62,063 nucleotides of DNA from Bacillota bacterium. GTDB lineage: Bacteria > Bacillota > Bacilli > Paenibacillales > Paenibacillaceae. Numbering within the stretch: the first letter of the stretch is position 1; every line of letters begins with the position of its first letter. The position numbers and the translations under genes are program-made. The DNA lies in assembly GCA_023433615.1 (NCBI GenBank), contig JAEZCJ010000004.1:1-62063 (forward strand), given 5' to 3'. This document shows positions 1-7,877 of this stretch, in pieces. The notes under the pieces were generated by a model. It was not told the origin of the DNA, made no database searches, and saw only the letters and a list, made by a program, of their open reading frames with translations.

Positions 1-2252
1 TCAACGGCATGAGCGTAAGCTCCGAGATGAAGATCGAAGGAACGGAATCGCAGAAGGTGCTCGACAAGCTGGCGCAGGAGCTGCCGGAAGCGTCCGGCGG
101 GCAGTCGAGCGTCGTCTTCACGGCACCTGCCGGCGAACGAATCGACACGCCGGAACGCATAGCGGCACTCACTGAAGCAGTCAACAAGGTGTATTCCCTC
201 GACTATGTCATCAATCCGATGGAGCTCGCAGCAGCCGCTGCGGCCGCAGCTGGAGCCGGAGGCGCCGAAGGCGCTATGCCGGGTGCCGATGCGCTTGGCG
301 CTGAAGCGGCTTCAGCCGATGCGGGGGCGGCCGGAGCCGTCCCGGCTGAATTGCCGCCATACGGCCCGCTCATCGTGAACGGCATGCCGCTGCCCGGCGT
401 GCTCGTCGCTTCCGACGGCAGCATCGCCCTCTTTCAATTCCAATTCACCGTACAGCAGACTTCGCTTCCTGAGGGAGTCGCGGATTCCGTCGTCGAAGCG
501 GTCACGGCGATCGAGGAAGGCACCGGCATTACGGCGCTCCCGAGCGACTCGCTGAAGAGCGTCGATATTCCGATCGGCGCGAACGAAATCTACGGCTTGG
601 TCATCGCCGCAATCGTCTTGATTATGACGCTCGGATCGCTCGTCGCAGCCGGCCTGCCGATCGTCATCGCGCTGTTCGGCGTCGGGATCGGCGTCGGCGG
701 CGCCTTCGCCCTGTCCAGCTTCGTCACCATGACTTCGGTGACGCCCGTTCTGGCCCTCATGGTCGGCTTAGCGGTCGGGATCGACTACGCCCTCTTCATC
801 GTGAACCGCCAGCGGCGGCTCATATTCGACCAGGGTCTGACAGCCCGCGAAGCGGCGGCCCGAGCAGTCGGCACAGCCGGCAGCGCGGTATTCTTCGCCG
901 GACTGACGGTCATTATCGCCCTGTGCGGTCTGCTCGTGATCGGCATCAGCTTCTTGAGCATGATGGCCCTCGTCGCTGCGGTCACCGTGTTCCTCAACGT
1001 ACTCGTTGCGCTCACGCTGCTGCCGGCGCTGCTCGGTCTGGTCGGGGAGCGAATCTGCTCCCGCGCTTCGCGCGAGAAGAACAGCTCCAAGGGCGCTGGT
1101 CAGCAGCACGGCATAGCGGACCGGTGGGTGAAAGGCGTCGTACGCTTCCGATGGCTCGTCATTGTCGGCGTTATCGTCATTCTCGGCGCAGCCGCGATAC
1201 CGGTTGCCGACATGCAGATGGGCATGCCTTCCGGCGCAACCGCGAACCTGGATACGTCCGCTCGGCAGAGCTATGACGCAATATCCGACGGCTTCGGGGA
1301 AGGCTTCAACGGCCCGCTGCTCATCGTCGCGGAACCGAAGGGTCCATCCGGAGCGATCACGCCGGAGCAGCTCGGCGGCCTCGTGCAGGCTATCGGGCAA
1401 GTGGAGGATGTCTCCGTCGTATCGCCGCTCGGCGTGAATGCGGACGGCTCGATCGCCATCCTGAGTCTCATTCCGGACACAGGTCCGACCGATGACGCCA
1501 CCAAGCGTCTTGTCCAAGCGCTCCGTGCCTCCGATTCCGCGATTGCGGCGACCCACGGCGTGACGCTCGGGGTGACAGGGTTCACAGCGATCAATATCGA
1601 CATGTCTGCCAAGCTGGCGGAGGTGTTCCCGATCTACATCGGCATTATCGTCATTCTATCGCTGATCATTCTGCTCTTGGTATTCCGGTCGATTCTCGTC
1701 CCGATCAAGGCAACGGTCGGCTTCTTGCTCAGCGTGCTTGCGACGTTCGGGCTCTCTACGGCCGTCTTCCAATGGGGCTGGCTAAGCGAACTGTTCGGCT
1801 TCGATACGGGCGGACCGATCATGAGTTTCATGCCGATCATGGTGACCGGCATTCTATACGGGCTGGCCATGGATTACCAAGTCTTCTTGGTCTCCTCCAT
1901 GCGCGAATCTTACGTCCATGGACACCGCGGTACGGAGAGCGTCATTCACGGCTATGACCAAGCCAGCCGGGTCGTCGTTGCGGCCGCGATCATCATGGTC
2001 TCCGTATTCGCAGGGTTTATCTTCACGCACGACATTATGATCAAGCAGATCGGATTCGCGCTTGCGCTCGGCATTCTCGTGGATGCCTTCGTGATCCGCA
2101 TGGCGCTGGTTCCGGCCGTGATGGCCCTCTTCGGCGACCGCGCTTGGGGATTGCCGAGATGGCTGGACCGGCTGCTGCCGAACTTGGATGTGGAAGGCGA
2201 TAAGCTGATTGCGGAACTGAATGCCCAAGACGCGCAGCGATCTTCGCAATAA
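1..2252 (+). CDS. MMPL/RND family transporter (5' partial)
   Basis: Membrane exporter of the RND/MMPL superfamily, proton-driven and probably moving lipids or drugs (family knowledge). The reading frame is open to the left window edge; the first in-frame ATG is at base 9, and the N-terminal membrane segment that opens MMPL proteins is missing, so the gene starts outside the window. The visible part has an extracytoplasmic loop, a five-helix bundle (about residues 195-350), a second loop and a second bundle (about 540-715). The charged helix motifs GIDYALFIVNR and GLAMDYQVFLVSS carry the conserved Asp-Tyr pairs typical of MMPL proteins. The first loop holds an Ala/Gly-rich low-complexity stretch at about residues 72-116. 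It converges on the alarmone synthetase gene with a shared hairpin between them. Substrate unknown. Confidence 0.9.
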   Translation, partial: NGMSVSSEMKIEGTESQKVLDKLAQELPEASGGQSSVVFTAPAGERIDTPERIAALTEAVNKVYSLDYVINPMELAAAAAAAAGAGGAEGAMPGADALGAEAASADAGAAGAVPAELPPYGPLIVNGMPLPGVLVASDGSIALFQFQFTVQQTSLPEGVADSVVEAVTAIEEGTGITALPSDSLKSVDIPIGANEIYGLVIAAIVLIMTLGSLVAAGLPIVIALFGVGIGVGGAFALSSFVTMTSVTPVLALMVGLAVGIDYALFIVNRQRRLIFDQGLTAREAAARAVGTAGSAVFFAGLTVIIALCGLLVIGISFLSMMALVAAVTVFLNVLVALTLLPALLGLVGERICSRASREKNSSKGAGQQHGIADRWVKGVVRFRWLVIVGVIVILGAAAIPVADMQMGMPSGATANLDTSARQSYDAISDGFGEGFNGPLLIVAEPKGPSGAITPEQLGGLVQAIGQVEDVSVVSPLGVNADGSIAILSLIPDTGPTDDATKRLVQALRASDSAIAATHGVTLGVTGFTAINIDMSAKLAEVFPIYIGIIVILSLIILLLVFRSILVPIKATVGFLLSVLATFGLSTAVFQWGWLSELFGFDTGGPIMSFMPIMVTGILYGLAMDYQVFLVSSMRESYVHGHRGTESVIHGYDQASRVVVAAAIIMVSVFAGFIFTHDIMIKQIGFALALGILVDAFVIRMALVPAVMALFGDRAWGLPRWLDRLLPNLDVEGDKLIAELNAQDAQRSSQ

Positions 2253-2268
2253 GCTTGATTCACGCTAA

Positions 2269-2314
2269 GCGCCGGTGCATCGCCTGTCACGATTGACGGG
2301 TATTGCACCGGCGC
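2269..2314. terminator. bidirectional hairpin terminator
   Basis: An 11-bp perfect stem (GCGCCGGTGCA with its complement) encloses a second near-perfect 7-bp stem, giving one long hairpin between two convergent genes. Neither side has a strong T tract, so termination efficiency is uncertain. Confidence 0.6.
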
Positions 2315-2327
2315 CTTTACGTATCCG

Positions 2328-3071
2328 TTACGTTTCGAGCTGCTTCAGCAGGGCGAGCAGCTTCTCTGGAATCGGAAGCTTCAGTTGCTCGCCCAGCACG
2401 TCGGCATTCGGATCGATCTCGGCTGCGGGCTGCTCGGTCTTGATCTGATACACCTCCTGATGGAGGCGCTCCATCTTCTCGTCCAGCTCGTCCGCGGAAT
2501 CGGCTGCCTCCTTCAATTCGTCGAGCAGGCGCTGCGGAACGGTACCGTTGAACTTGTAGAAGATTTTATGTTCCAGGCTGGCCCAGAAATCCATCGCGAT
2601 CGTGCGAATCTGCACCTCCACATAGACGGATTCCTGCCGGTCCGACATGAACACCGGAACCTTGACCAATAGATGGAGGCTCTTGTATCCGTTCGGTTTG
2701 GGATTCTGTATGTAGTCCTTCACCGTTATGATCGCAAGATCGTTCTGACCTTGGAGCATGTTGCTAATCTGGTAGATATCCGAGACGAAAGAGCAGGTAA
2801 TCCGAATGCCCGCGATGTCTTTGATGTGCTCGCGGATCTCATGCATGGAGCCGACCGTGCCCTTGCGGTACAGCTTCTTCATGATACTCTCAGGCGTCTT
2901 TAACCGGGATTTCGTATGTTCGATCGGGTTGTAGTCGTGCAGCAGCTGAAATTCCTCCTGCAAGATATCGATCTTGGTCTCCACTTCCTGGAGCGCGAAC
3001 TTGTAGATCATCATAAAGCGCGTAAGCTTGTTGCGAATCTGTCTAAGCTGTTCGATCGAGCTCGTGCTCAT
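2328..3071 (-). CDS. small alarmone synthetase (RelA/SpoT-type GTP pyrophosphokinase)
   Basis: Predicted to transfer pyrophosphate from ATP to GTP/GDP, making (p)ppGpp. The 247-residue protein has only the synthetase domain: no HD hydrolase, TGS or ACT domains. Motifs match the RelQ/YjbM group: a K-S-R-L-K-T-P-E-S segment, DIAGIRI, PNGYKSLH and EVQIRTIAMDFWASLEH, followed by a helical C-terminal tail. Start: AGGGGG lies 8 bases before the ATG at 3071; a GTG at 3080 overlaps that ribosome binding site and is unlikely. Slightly longer than Bacillus YjbM (about 211 residues). Stand-alone gene; could be the RelQ orthologue, but paralogues cannot be separated by eye. Confidence 0.88.
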   Translation of the reverse strand: MSTSSIEQLRQIRNKLTRFMMIYKFALQEVETKIDILQEEFQLLHDYNPIEHTKSRLKTPESIMKKLYRKGTVGSMHEIREHIKDIAGIRITCSFVSDIYQISNMLQGQNDLAIITVKDYIQNPKPNGYKSLHLLVKVPVFMSDRQESVYVEVQIRTIAMDFWASLEHKIFYKFNGTVPQRLLDELKEAADSADELDEKMERLHQEVYQIKTEQPAAEIDPNADVLGEQLKLPIPEKLLALLKQLET

Positions 3072-3219
3072 TGCCGTCACCCCCTGGTATTCGTCTATAT
3101 CAGGCTACACGACTATGCGTCATCCCATTCACGTTGCTGCTACCGTCAACCATGCGAAGCCGGTCTGCAATTCACCGCTCCCGCTCCGATGTTATCGGCT
3201 GAGGCAGCCCATAGCAAAT

Positions 3220-3253
3220 AGGACAAGACCGCGAATCATCGCGGTCTTGTCCT
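3220..3253 (-). terminator. hairpin terminator of the GH2/Gfo-Idh operon
   Basis: Perfect 14-bp stem (AGGACAAGACCGCG and complement) with a 6-base loop, overlapping the last codons and stop of the upstream dehydrogenase gene. It closes the operon that reads from 9545 leftwards. Confidence 0.65.
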
Positions 3254-4234
3254 AATGCTGCCTGCGGCAGCATAAATTTCGCTAATTAGCGCGGTTGCGG
3301 CCGCGGCCGACTCGCCTGTAACGAACGGTTCTCTGTCCTGCTCGATCGCTGCCAAGAAATCCTGCACCAATTCGTTCATCAGTTTCAGTTGATCGCCGCC
3401 AGCCGGATCTGCACCAACGTTCCATTCTTCCAGCAGACCGGGCACTGTGCACGAAATTACGCCATTGAAGTCCAACATGACCGATCCTAATGTCCCGCTC
3501 ACTTCGATCCGTTCTTGGCTGACGCCGACGCAAGCGGTCGACGCCTCGATCATTCCGATGGCCCCATTCCGATACGATACGACGGCATAGCCGTGATCCT
3601 CCGTCTCGATATCATGCAGCGTACGGAAGCATGTCGCTTGTAGCACGCGGTCATAACCGCCGCATAACCAGACCGCCATATCGATGATATGGCTGCCCTG
3701 CTGGATGAACGGTCCGCCGCCATCCATCTCAGACGTGCCATGCCAAGATTCATAGTAGGCAGCCGATCGGAAGTGCTTCAGTACCACGTCGACGACCGTG
3801 ATGCGGCCTAGCCTACCTGCTTCCATGGCTGCACGCAGCCGCTGCACATGATCCGTGAAGCGCCTCATGTACGAGACCGACAGCTTGAGGCCTCGATCGC
3901 GGCATGCCGCAATCATCGCTCCCGCCTGCTGCGGTTCGATCGCAAGCGGCTTCTCGCACAGGCAGTGCAGGCCGGCTGCCGCTGCTTCCATGACGCCTAC
4001 ATAATGAGCGCCGTTCGGCGTGCACAGAATCGCGACCGTCGCCCGCGCGCGGGCCGCGACATCGGCGACATCGGTTCCCCATGCCGCGATCCCGTGCTCC
4101 GCCGCGAATGCTTGCGCTCTTGCGGAATCGCGGCCCACAACGCCGCACACCTCCGCATGCGGTAAACCGGCAATAATGCCGGCATAACACTTGGCAATGC
4201 CCCCATGCCCGATTAGGACGATGCGATGCTCCAT
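3236..4234 (-). CDS. Gfo/Idh/MocA family NAD(P)-dependent oxidoreductase
   Basis: 332 residues. N-terminal Rossmann fold begins with VLIGHGGIAKCYAGII, a variant of the Gly-rich dinucleotide motif; CEKPLA (about residues 93-98) is the conserved EKP catalytic-lysine motif of the family. The C-terminal part is the Gfo/Idh alpha/beta substrate domain. It is the last gene of a sugar operon (binding protein, two permeases, GH2 enzyme, this gene), 30 bases downstream of the GH2 gene, so it probably oxidises the monosaccharide or uronate released by the GH2 enzyme (inference). RBS GGGAGG about 10 bases before the ATG at 4234. Exact substrate cannot be read from sequence. Confidence 0.88.
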   Translation of the reverse strand: MEHRIVLIGHGGIAKCYAGIIAGLPHAEVCGVVGRDSARAQAFAAEHGIAAWGTDVADVAARARATVAILCTPNGAHYVGVMEAAAAGLHCLCEKPLAIEPQQAGAMIAACRDRGLKLSVSYMRRFTDHVQRLRAAMEAGRLGRITVVDVVLKHFRSAAYYESWHGTSEMDGGGPFIQQGSHIIDMAVWLCGGYDRVLQATCFRTLHDIETEDHGYAVVSYRNGAIGMIEASTACVGVSQERIEVSGTLGSVMLDFNGVISCTVPGLLEEWNVGADPAGGDQLKLMNELVQDFLAAIEQDREPFVTGESAAAATALISEIYAAAGSIRTRPR

Positions 4235-4264
4235 GAACGGACCGCCTCCCGCCTGACGTTTCGG

Positions 4265-5953
4265 TTATTCCTTACCCGTATAGTATTTCTTAACGACATG
4301 ATAAGCCAGCTTCGGACGGCGGTACACATCCACAACGCCCTTGATATTCTGGGTCGTGACGCGCCAGAGCGGTCCCTTCTGCTCTTCCGTCACGCGGCAG
4401 TCGGAGAATTGCCAGACGTACATGCCGGAGATGAAGTCACGCTCCGTATAGGCCTGCAGGTTATTCTCGATAATATCGGCTTGCCGCTCTTCCGTCCCCT
4501 TCACGCGGGTCGGCATGCGGTAGCCGTAGACGGCATCGCCGCCGAATTCGCTCATGATCATCGGCTTGCCGAGTCCGCCGGCAGCGTCTGCCCAGCCTCT
4601 AGCCGTATCGCATAGCTCGCCGGCATCCTCTGGGCCGTACCAGCCCGGGTACAAGTTGAACGAGACGATATCCGCCAGATCGAAGCAGATCTCCTTCTCT
4701 CTATGGTGAGAGGCGAACGTCAGCGGCCTGCTGCCGTCCATGCCGCGGATCTGCTCGAGCTGCCGCTTGTAGTGGACGCGGCCTTCCTCGGACCAGCTGG
4801 CGCATTCATTGAGAATCGCCCAGATGATGATCGACGGATGGTTGAAGTGCTGCTCGACCATCTCCCGATTCACGTCCTCGCACTGCTGGATGAAGTTCGG
4901 ATTGCGCATCTGTTCGAGGCTGAGCCCGCGCGCATGATTCTCTTCCCAGACATAGAAGCCGCGTTCGTCGCACAGATCGAGGAACAGCTCGTCGTTCGGG
5001 TAGTGGCTCGTCCGCACGCTGTTGCAGCCCATATCCTTCATCAGATCCAGGTCAACCGCCATCAGGGACAGCGGGAAAGAAGCGCCGACGACGCCGTGGT
5101 CCTCGTGGCGATTGAAGCCCTTCAAGACGATGTCGCTGCCGTTGACTTGAATCTTGCCATTCCGGGTGGTCACGACGCGGAAGCCTACGCGCTCGATCAG
5201 ATCGTCGATGACCCGGCCGGTGGCCGCGTCCGACGCTTGGAGCTCCAGTTCATACAGCTGCGGACTCTCGTGGCTCCAAGGCTGCGCTTCAGGGAATGCG
5301 AAACGGCCTTCCACAACCCGCTGCTCGCCTGCCGCAAGCTGAACCGTGCCGAGATCGATGCTGCTGCCGACTGCCTGCCCGCGAAGCTCGATATGCTGCT
5401 CGGCATTCGATAGATTGCGGACCACAGCGCGGATATCGGCCGCCCATCCTGCCCCGCCATGCACAGGAATAAATTCGATTCGTTCAATCAGCACATTGCC
5501 AAGTTCCTCGTAGCCGGCAGGCCGGATCAAGCCGCCGTACGTGTAGTAATCGTTATGCAGATGCAGCGAGGATCCTTCATGGAAGCCGTTATCGACCTGC
5601 ACTTCGATCACATGCTCGCCCGGCTCCACGTCCTTCACGATCGCGTCGAACGCCGTATACGCATTATAGTGATGCGCGACATGCGCGCCGTCGAAGTAGA
5701 CATCCGCCGTATGGCTCACGCCTTTGAACACGAGGCGAAGCGCGCGCTTCTCGTACGTGCGGATGGTCTTGCGGTAGACGCCTTTGCCGCGATAAGTCGA
5801 CAACTCGGGATTCATCTCCCAGCAGCCGGGGACAGGCAGTCTGAATTTCCGATCCGTCTCCTCCAAGCCTTCCGCGCTTACGCGGGCAAATTCCCAAGTG
5901 CCGGCCAGCGACTTCGTCTTCCGAATTCGGTTCGTCTCGAACAATCTCATCAT
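4265..5953 (-). CDS. glycoside hydrolase family 2, probable beta-glucuronidase
   Basis: 562 residues, no signal peptide, so cytoplasmic. Order: sugar-binding jelly roll, immunoglobulin-like domain, then TIM barrel. GFNRHEDH and VRTSHYPNDELFLDLCD are GH2 barrel signatures. The acid/base is Glu383 (AILNECAS) and the nucleophile Glu469 (MSEFGGD). An N536-x-K538 pair lies in TQNIKGVVDVYRRPK; this NxK motif is the carboxylate-recognition element of beta-glucuronidases such as E. coli UidA (N566/K568). Lacks the extra C-terminal domains of LacZ. Gene sits in a sugar uptake operon ahead of a Gfo/Idh dehydrogenase. RBS GGAGGG 9 bases before the ATG. The family call is firm; the uronic-acid specificity is inferred from the NxK motif. 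Confidence 0.9.
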   Translation of the reverse strand: MMRLFETNRIRKTKSLAGTWEFARVSAEGLEETDRKFRLPVPGCWEMNPELSTYRGKGVYRKTIRTYEKRALRLVFKGVSHTADVYFDGAHVAHHYNAYTAFDAIVKDVEPGEHVIEVQVDNGFHEGSSLHLHNDYYTYGGLIRPAGYEELGNVLIERIEFIPVHGGAGWAADIRAVVRNLSNAEQHIELRGQAVGSSIDLGTVQLAAGEQRVVEGRFAFPEAQPWSHESPQLYELELQASDAATGRVIDDLIERVGFRVVTTRNGKIQVNGSDIVLKGFNRHEDHGVVGASFPLSLMAVDLDLMKDMGCNSVRTSHYPNDELFLDLCDERGFYVWEENHARGLSLEQMRNPNFIQQCEDVNREMVEQHFNHPSIIIWAILNECASWSEEGRVHYKRQLEQIRGMDGSRPLTFASHHREKEICFDLADIVSFNLYPGWYGPEDAGELCDTARGWADAAGGLGKPMIMSEFGGDAVYGYRMPTRVKGTEERQADIIENNLQAYTERDFISGMYVWQFSDCRVTEEQKGPLWRVTTQNIKGVVDVYRRPKLAYHVVKKYYTGKE

Positions 5954-5990
5954 TAGTGATTACCCTCCAACCGCATGTGATTAGTCGTCG

Positions 5991-6872
5991 TTATTCCTTG
6001 ATTGCGCCGATCATGACGCCTTTGACGAAATATTTTTGCAAGAATGGATACAAGAACAGGATCGGAACCGTTGCGATAATAATCGTAGCATACTTGATCG
6101 TCTCGCCGATGGCCATCTGATCGCCCGTTCCGACGCCGACGGACATCGCGTTCGTATCGTTGCTGATCAGAATCTCCCTCAGGATGACTTGCAGCGGGAA
6201 CAAATCCCTCGTCTGCAAGAAGATCGTCGCATAGAACCACGAATTCCAATGCGATACGCCATAGAACAGCAGCATGACGGCCACGACCGGCATCGACAGC
6301 GGCAGCACGACGCGGAATAGAATCGTCCAGTCGCCCGCGCCGTCGATCCGCGCCGACTCTTCCAGACTTTCCGGCACGCCTTGGAACGCCGTGCGCATGA
6401 TAATCAGATTGAACGCGCTGACAGCCGAAGGCAGAATGAGCGCCAGCCGCGAATCGAGCAGGTTCAAATTCTGCATGAGCAGATAGAGCGGCACCAAGCC
6501 GCCTTCGAAGAACATCGTGAATACGATCAGGAACATGACCGGATTCTTCAGCATCAGATTCCTGCGCGACAGCGCGTAGGCGCCCAGCGACGTCAGCATG
6601 ATGTTCACGAGCGTGCCTGCGACGACGTAGAACAGCGTATTCCCGAACGATACCAAAATATTCGGATTCTTGAAAACCATCACGTAAGCGTCCCAATTGA
6701 AGCCGTGCGGATAGAGAACGATTCCCCGGTTCTGCACGACATATTGCGGGTCGCTTAGCGAAGAGAGCAGGACGTAGAGGAGCGGGTACAGGGTAACGAG
6801 GGAGACGACGACCATGAAGACCGCGTTGCTCCAATCGAATGCTTTTTCCCCTAACGATCGTTTAATGAGCAT
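5991..6872 (-). CDS. carbohydrate ABC transporter permease (YtcP/CUT1 type, second subunit)
   Basis: 293 residues with six predicted membrane helices; the EAA loop that docks on the ATPase is EESARIDGAGDWTILFR. Ends with the FLQKYFVKGVMIGAIKE tail typical of this YtcP-like group. Start: AAGGAGGGG 6 bases before the ATG at 6872; upstream in-frame ATGs lie inside the preceding gene and are rejected. Partner of the permease encoded 13 bases upstream. No ATPase gene is present in the operon, as is usual for this transporter class, which shares a MsmX-type ATPase encoded elsewhere (family knowledge). Confidence 0.92.
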   Translation of the reverse strand: MLIKRSLGEKAFDWSNAVFMVVVSLVTLYPLLYVLLSSLSDPQYVVQNRGIVLYPHGFNWDAYVMVFKNPNILVSFGNTLFYVVAGTLVNIMLTSLGAYALSRRNLMLKNPVMFLIVFTMFFEGGLVPLYLLMQNLNLLDSRLALILPSAVSAFNLIIMRTAFQGVPESLEESARIDGAGDWTILFRVVLPLSMPVVAVMLLFYGVSHWNSWFYATIFLQTRDLFPLQVILREILISNDTNAMSVGVGTGDQMAIGETIKYATIIIATVPILFLYPFLQKYFVKGVMIGAIKE

Positions 6873-6885
6873 GCCTATCCCCTCC

Positions 6886-7806
6886 TTACCACAATTTGGT
6901 CTCGCCGAGCTTCTTGGCAAAGGCATTGGCGGTGATGAGCAGCGCGAAGCTGATGACCGCATTGAATAGTCCTACAGCCGCGCTGTAGCTGAAGTTCGCC
7001 TCCAGAATGCCTTTGCGGTACACATACGTCTGGATGACGTCCGCAGTCTCGTAGATGACGGGATTGTACATCAGGATGATTTTCTCGAAGCCGACCGTCA
7101 TGAACTTGCCGATGAACAGGATGAGCATGATCGTCACTGTCGGCATAATGCCGGGCAGCGTGACATGCCACATCTGCCTCCAGCGGTTCGCGCCGTCCAT
7201 CCGCGCAGCTTCGTACAGCGTCGGATTCACGCTGCTGATCGCGGCCAGATAGACGATGGAGCTCCAGCCGATGTTCTGCCAGATCTCCGAGCTGATATAG
7301 ATCGTCCGGAACCAGCCTGCCGAACGCATGAACGGAATCGCCTCCACGCCAAGCCATGCCAGCATGTTATTGATCAGGCCGTCTCTTGCGAGAAAATCGA
7401 ACAGCATGCCGACGATGACCACCATCGAGATAAAATGCGGCATGTAGGAGATTGTTTGTACCGCTCGACGCAGCTTATTGCTCCGTAGCTCGTTCAGCAG
7501 CAAGGCGAATAGAATGCCTGCCGGAAAGAAGAAAATCAGGCTATAGAGACTGAGCAGCAACGTGTTGCTCAGAATTCTTCCGAAGTAGACGCTGCCGAAG
7601 AAGTCCTCGAAGTGCTTGAAGCCTTCCCATGGGCTGCCTAGAAACCCTTTCGCCGGGCTAAAATCCTTGAATGCGATCTGTAAACCGTACATCGGCCCGT
7701 AATGGAAGATGATATAATAAGCCACGACGGGCAGCAGCATGACATAGATCATGCGGTTCGTGCGTAAATCCTTAAGAAGTCTGCCAAAGTATGATGCCAT
7801 GGCCAT
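6886..7806 (-). CDS. carbohydrate ABC transporter permease (LplB type, first subunit)
   Basis: 306 residues, six membrane helices, EAA-loop segment YEAARMDGANRWRQMWH. Resembles LplB-type permeases that work with LipO-like lipoproteins. Start choice: the first in-frame ATG (7827) is followed by GAAGAGGAGG, which serves as the ribosome binding site for the ATG at 7806, so translation probably begins there. It forms the heterodimeric channel with the permease encoded just downstream and receives substrate from the lipoprotein encoded upstream. Confidence 0.9.
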   Translation of the reverse strand: MAMASYFGRLLKDLRTNRMIYVMLLPVVAYYIIFHYGPMYGLQIAFKDFSPAKGFLGSPWEGFKHFEDFFGSVYFGRILSNTLLLSLYSLIFFFPAGILFALLLNELRSNKLRRAVQTISYMPHFISMVVIVGMLFDFLARDGLINNMLAWLGVEAIPFMRSAGWFRTIYISSEIWQNIGWSSIVYLAAISSVNPTLYEAARMDGANRWRQMWHVTLPGIMPTVTIMLILFIGKFMTVGFEKIILMYNPVIYETADVIQTYVYRKGILEANFSYSAAVGLFNAVISFALLITANAFAKKLGETKLW

Positions 7807-7830
7807 GCAATCCTCCTCTTCAGCCATTAG

Positions 7831-7867
7831 GGAAGCCGGAATTGGCCTTCGTCCGATTCCGGCTTCC
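7831..7867 (-). terminator. intercistronic hairpin between binding protein and permease genes
   Basis: Perfect 12-bp stem (GGAAGCCGGAAT and complement) directly after the binding-protein gene and before the permease start. No T tract follows. Such hairpins commonly stabilise the upstream message or attenuate read-through so that binding protein exceeds permease; that role is inferred. Confidence 0.5.
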
Positions 7868-7877
7868 TTCCAGCGGT

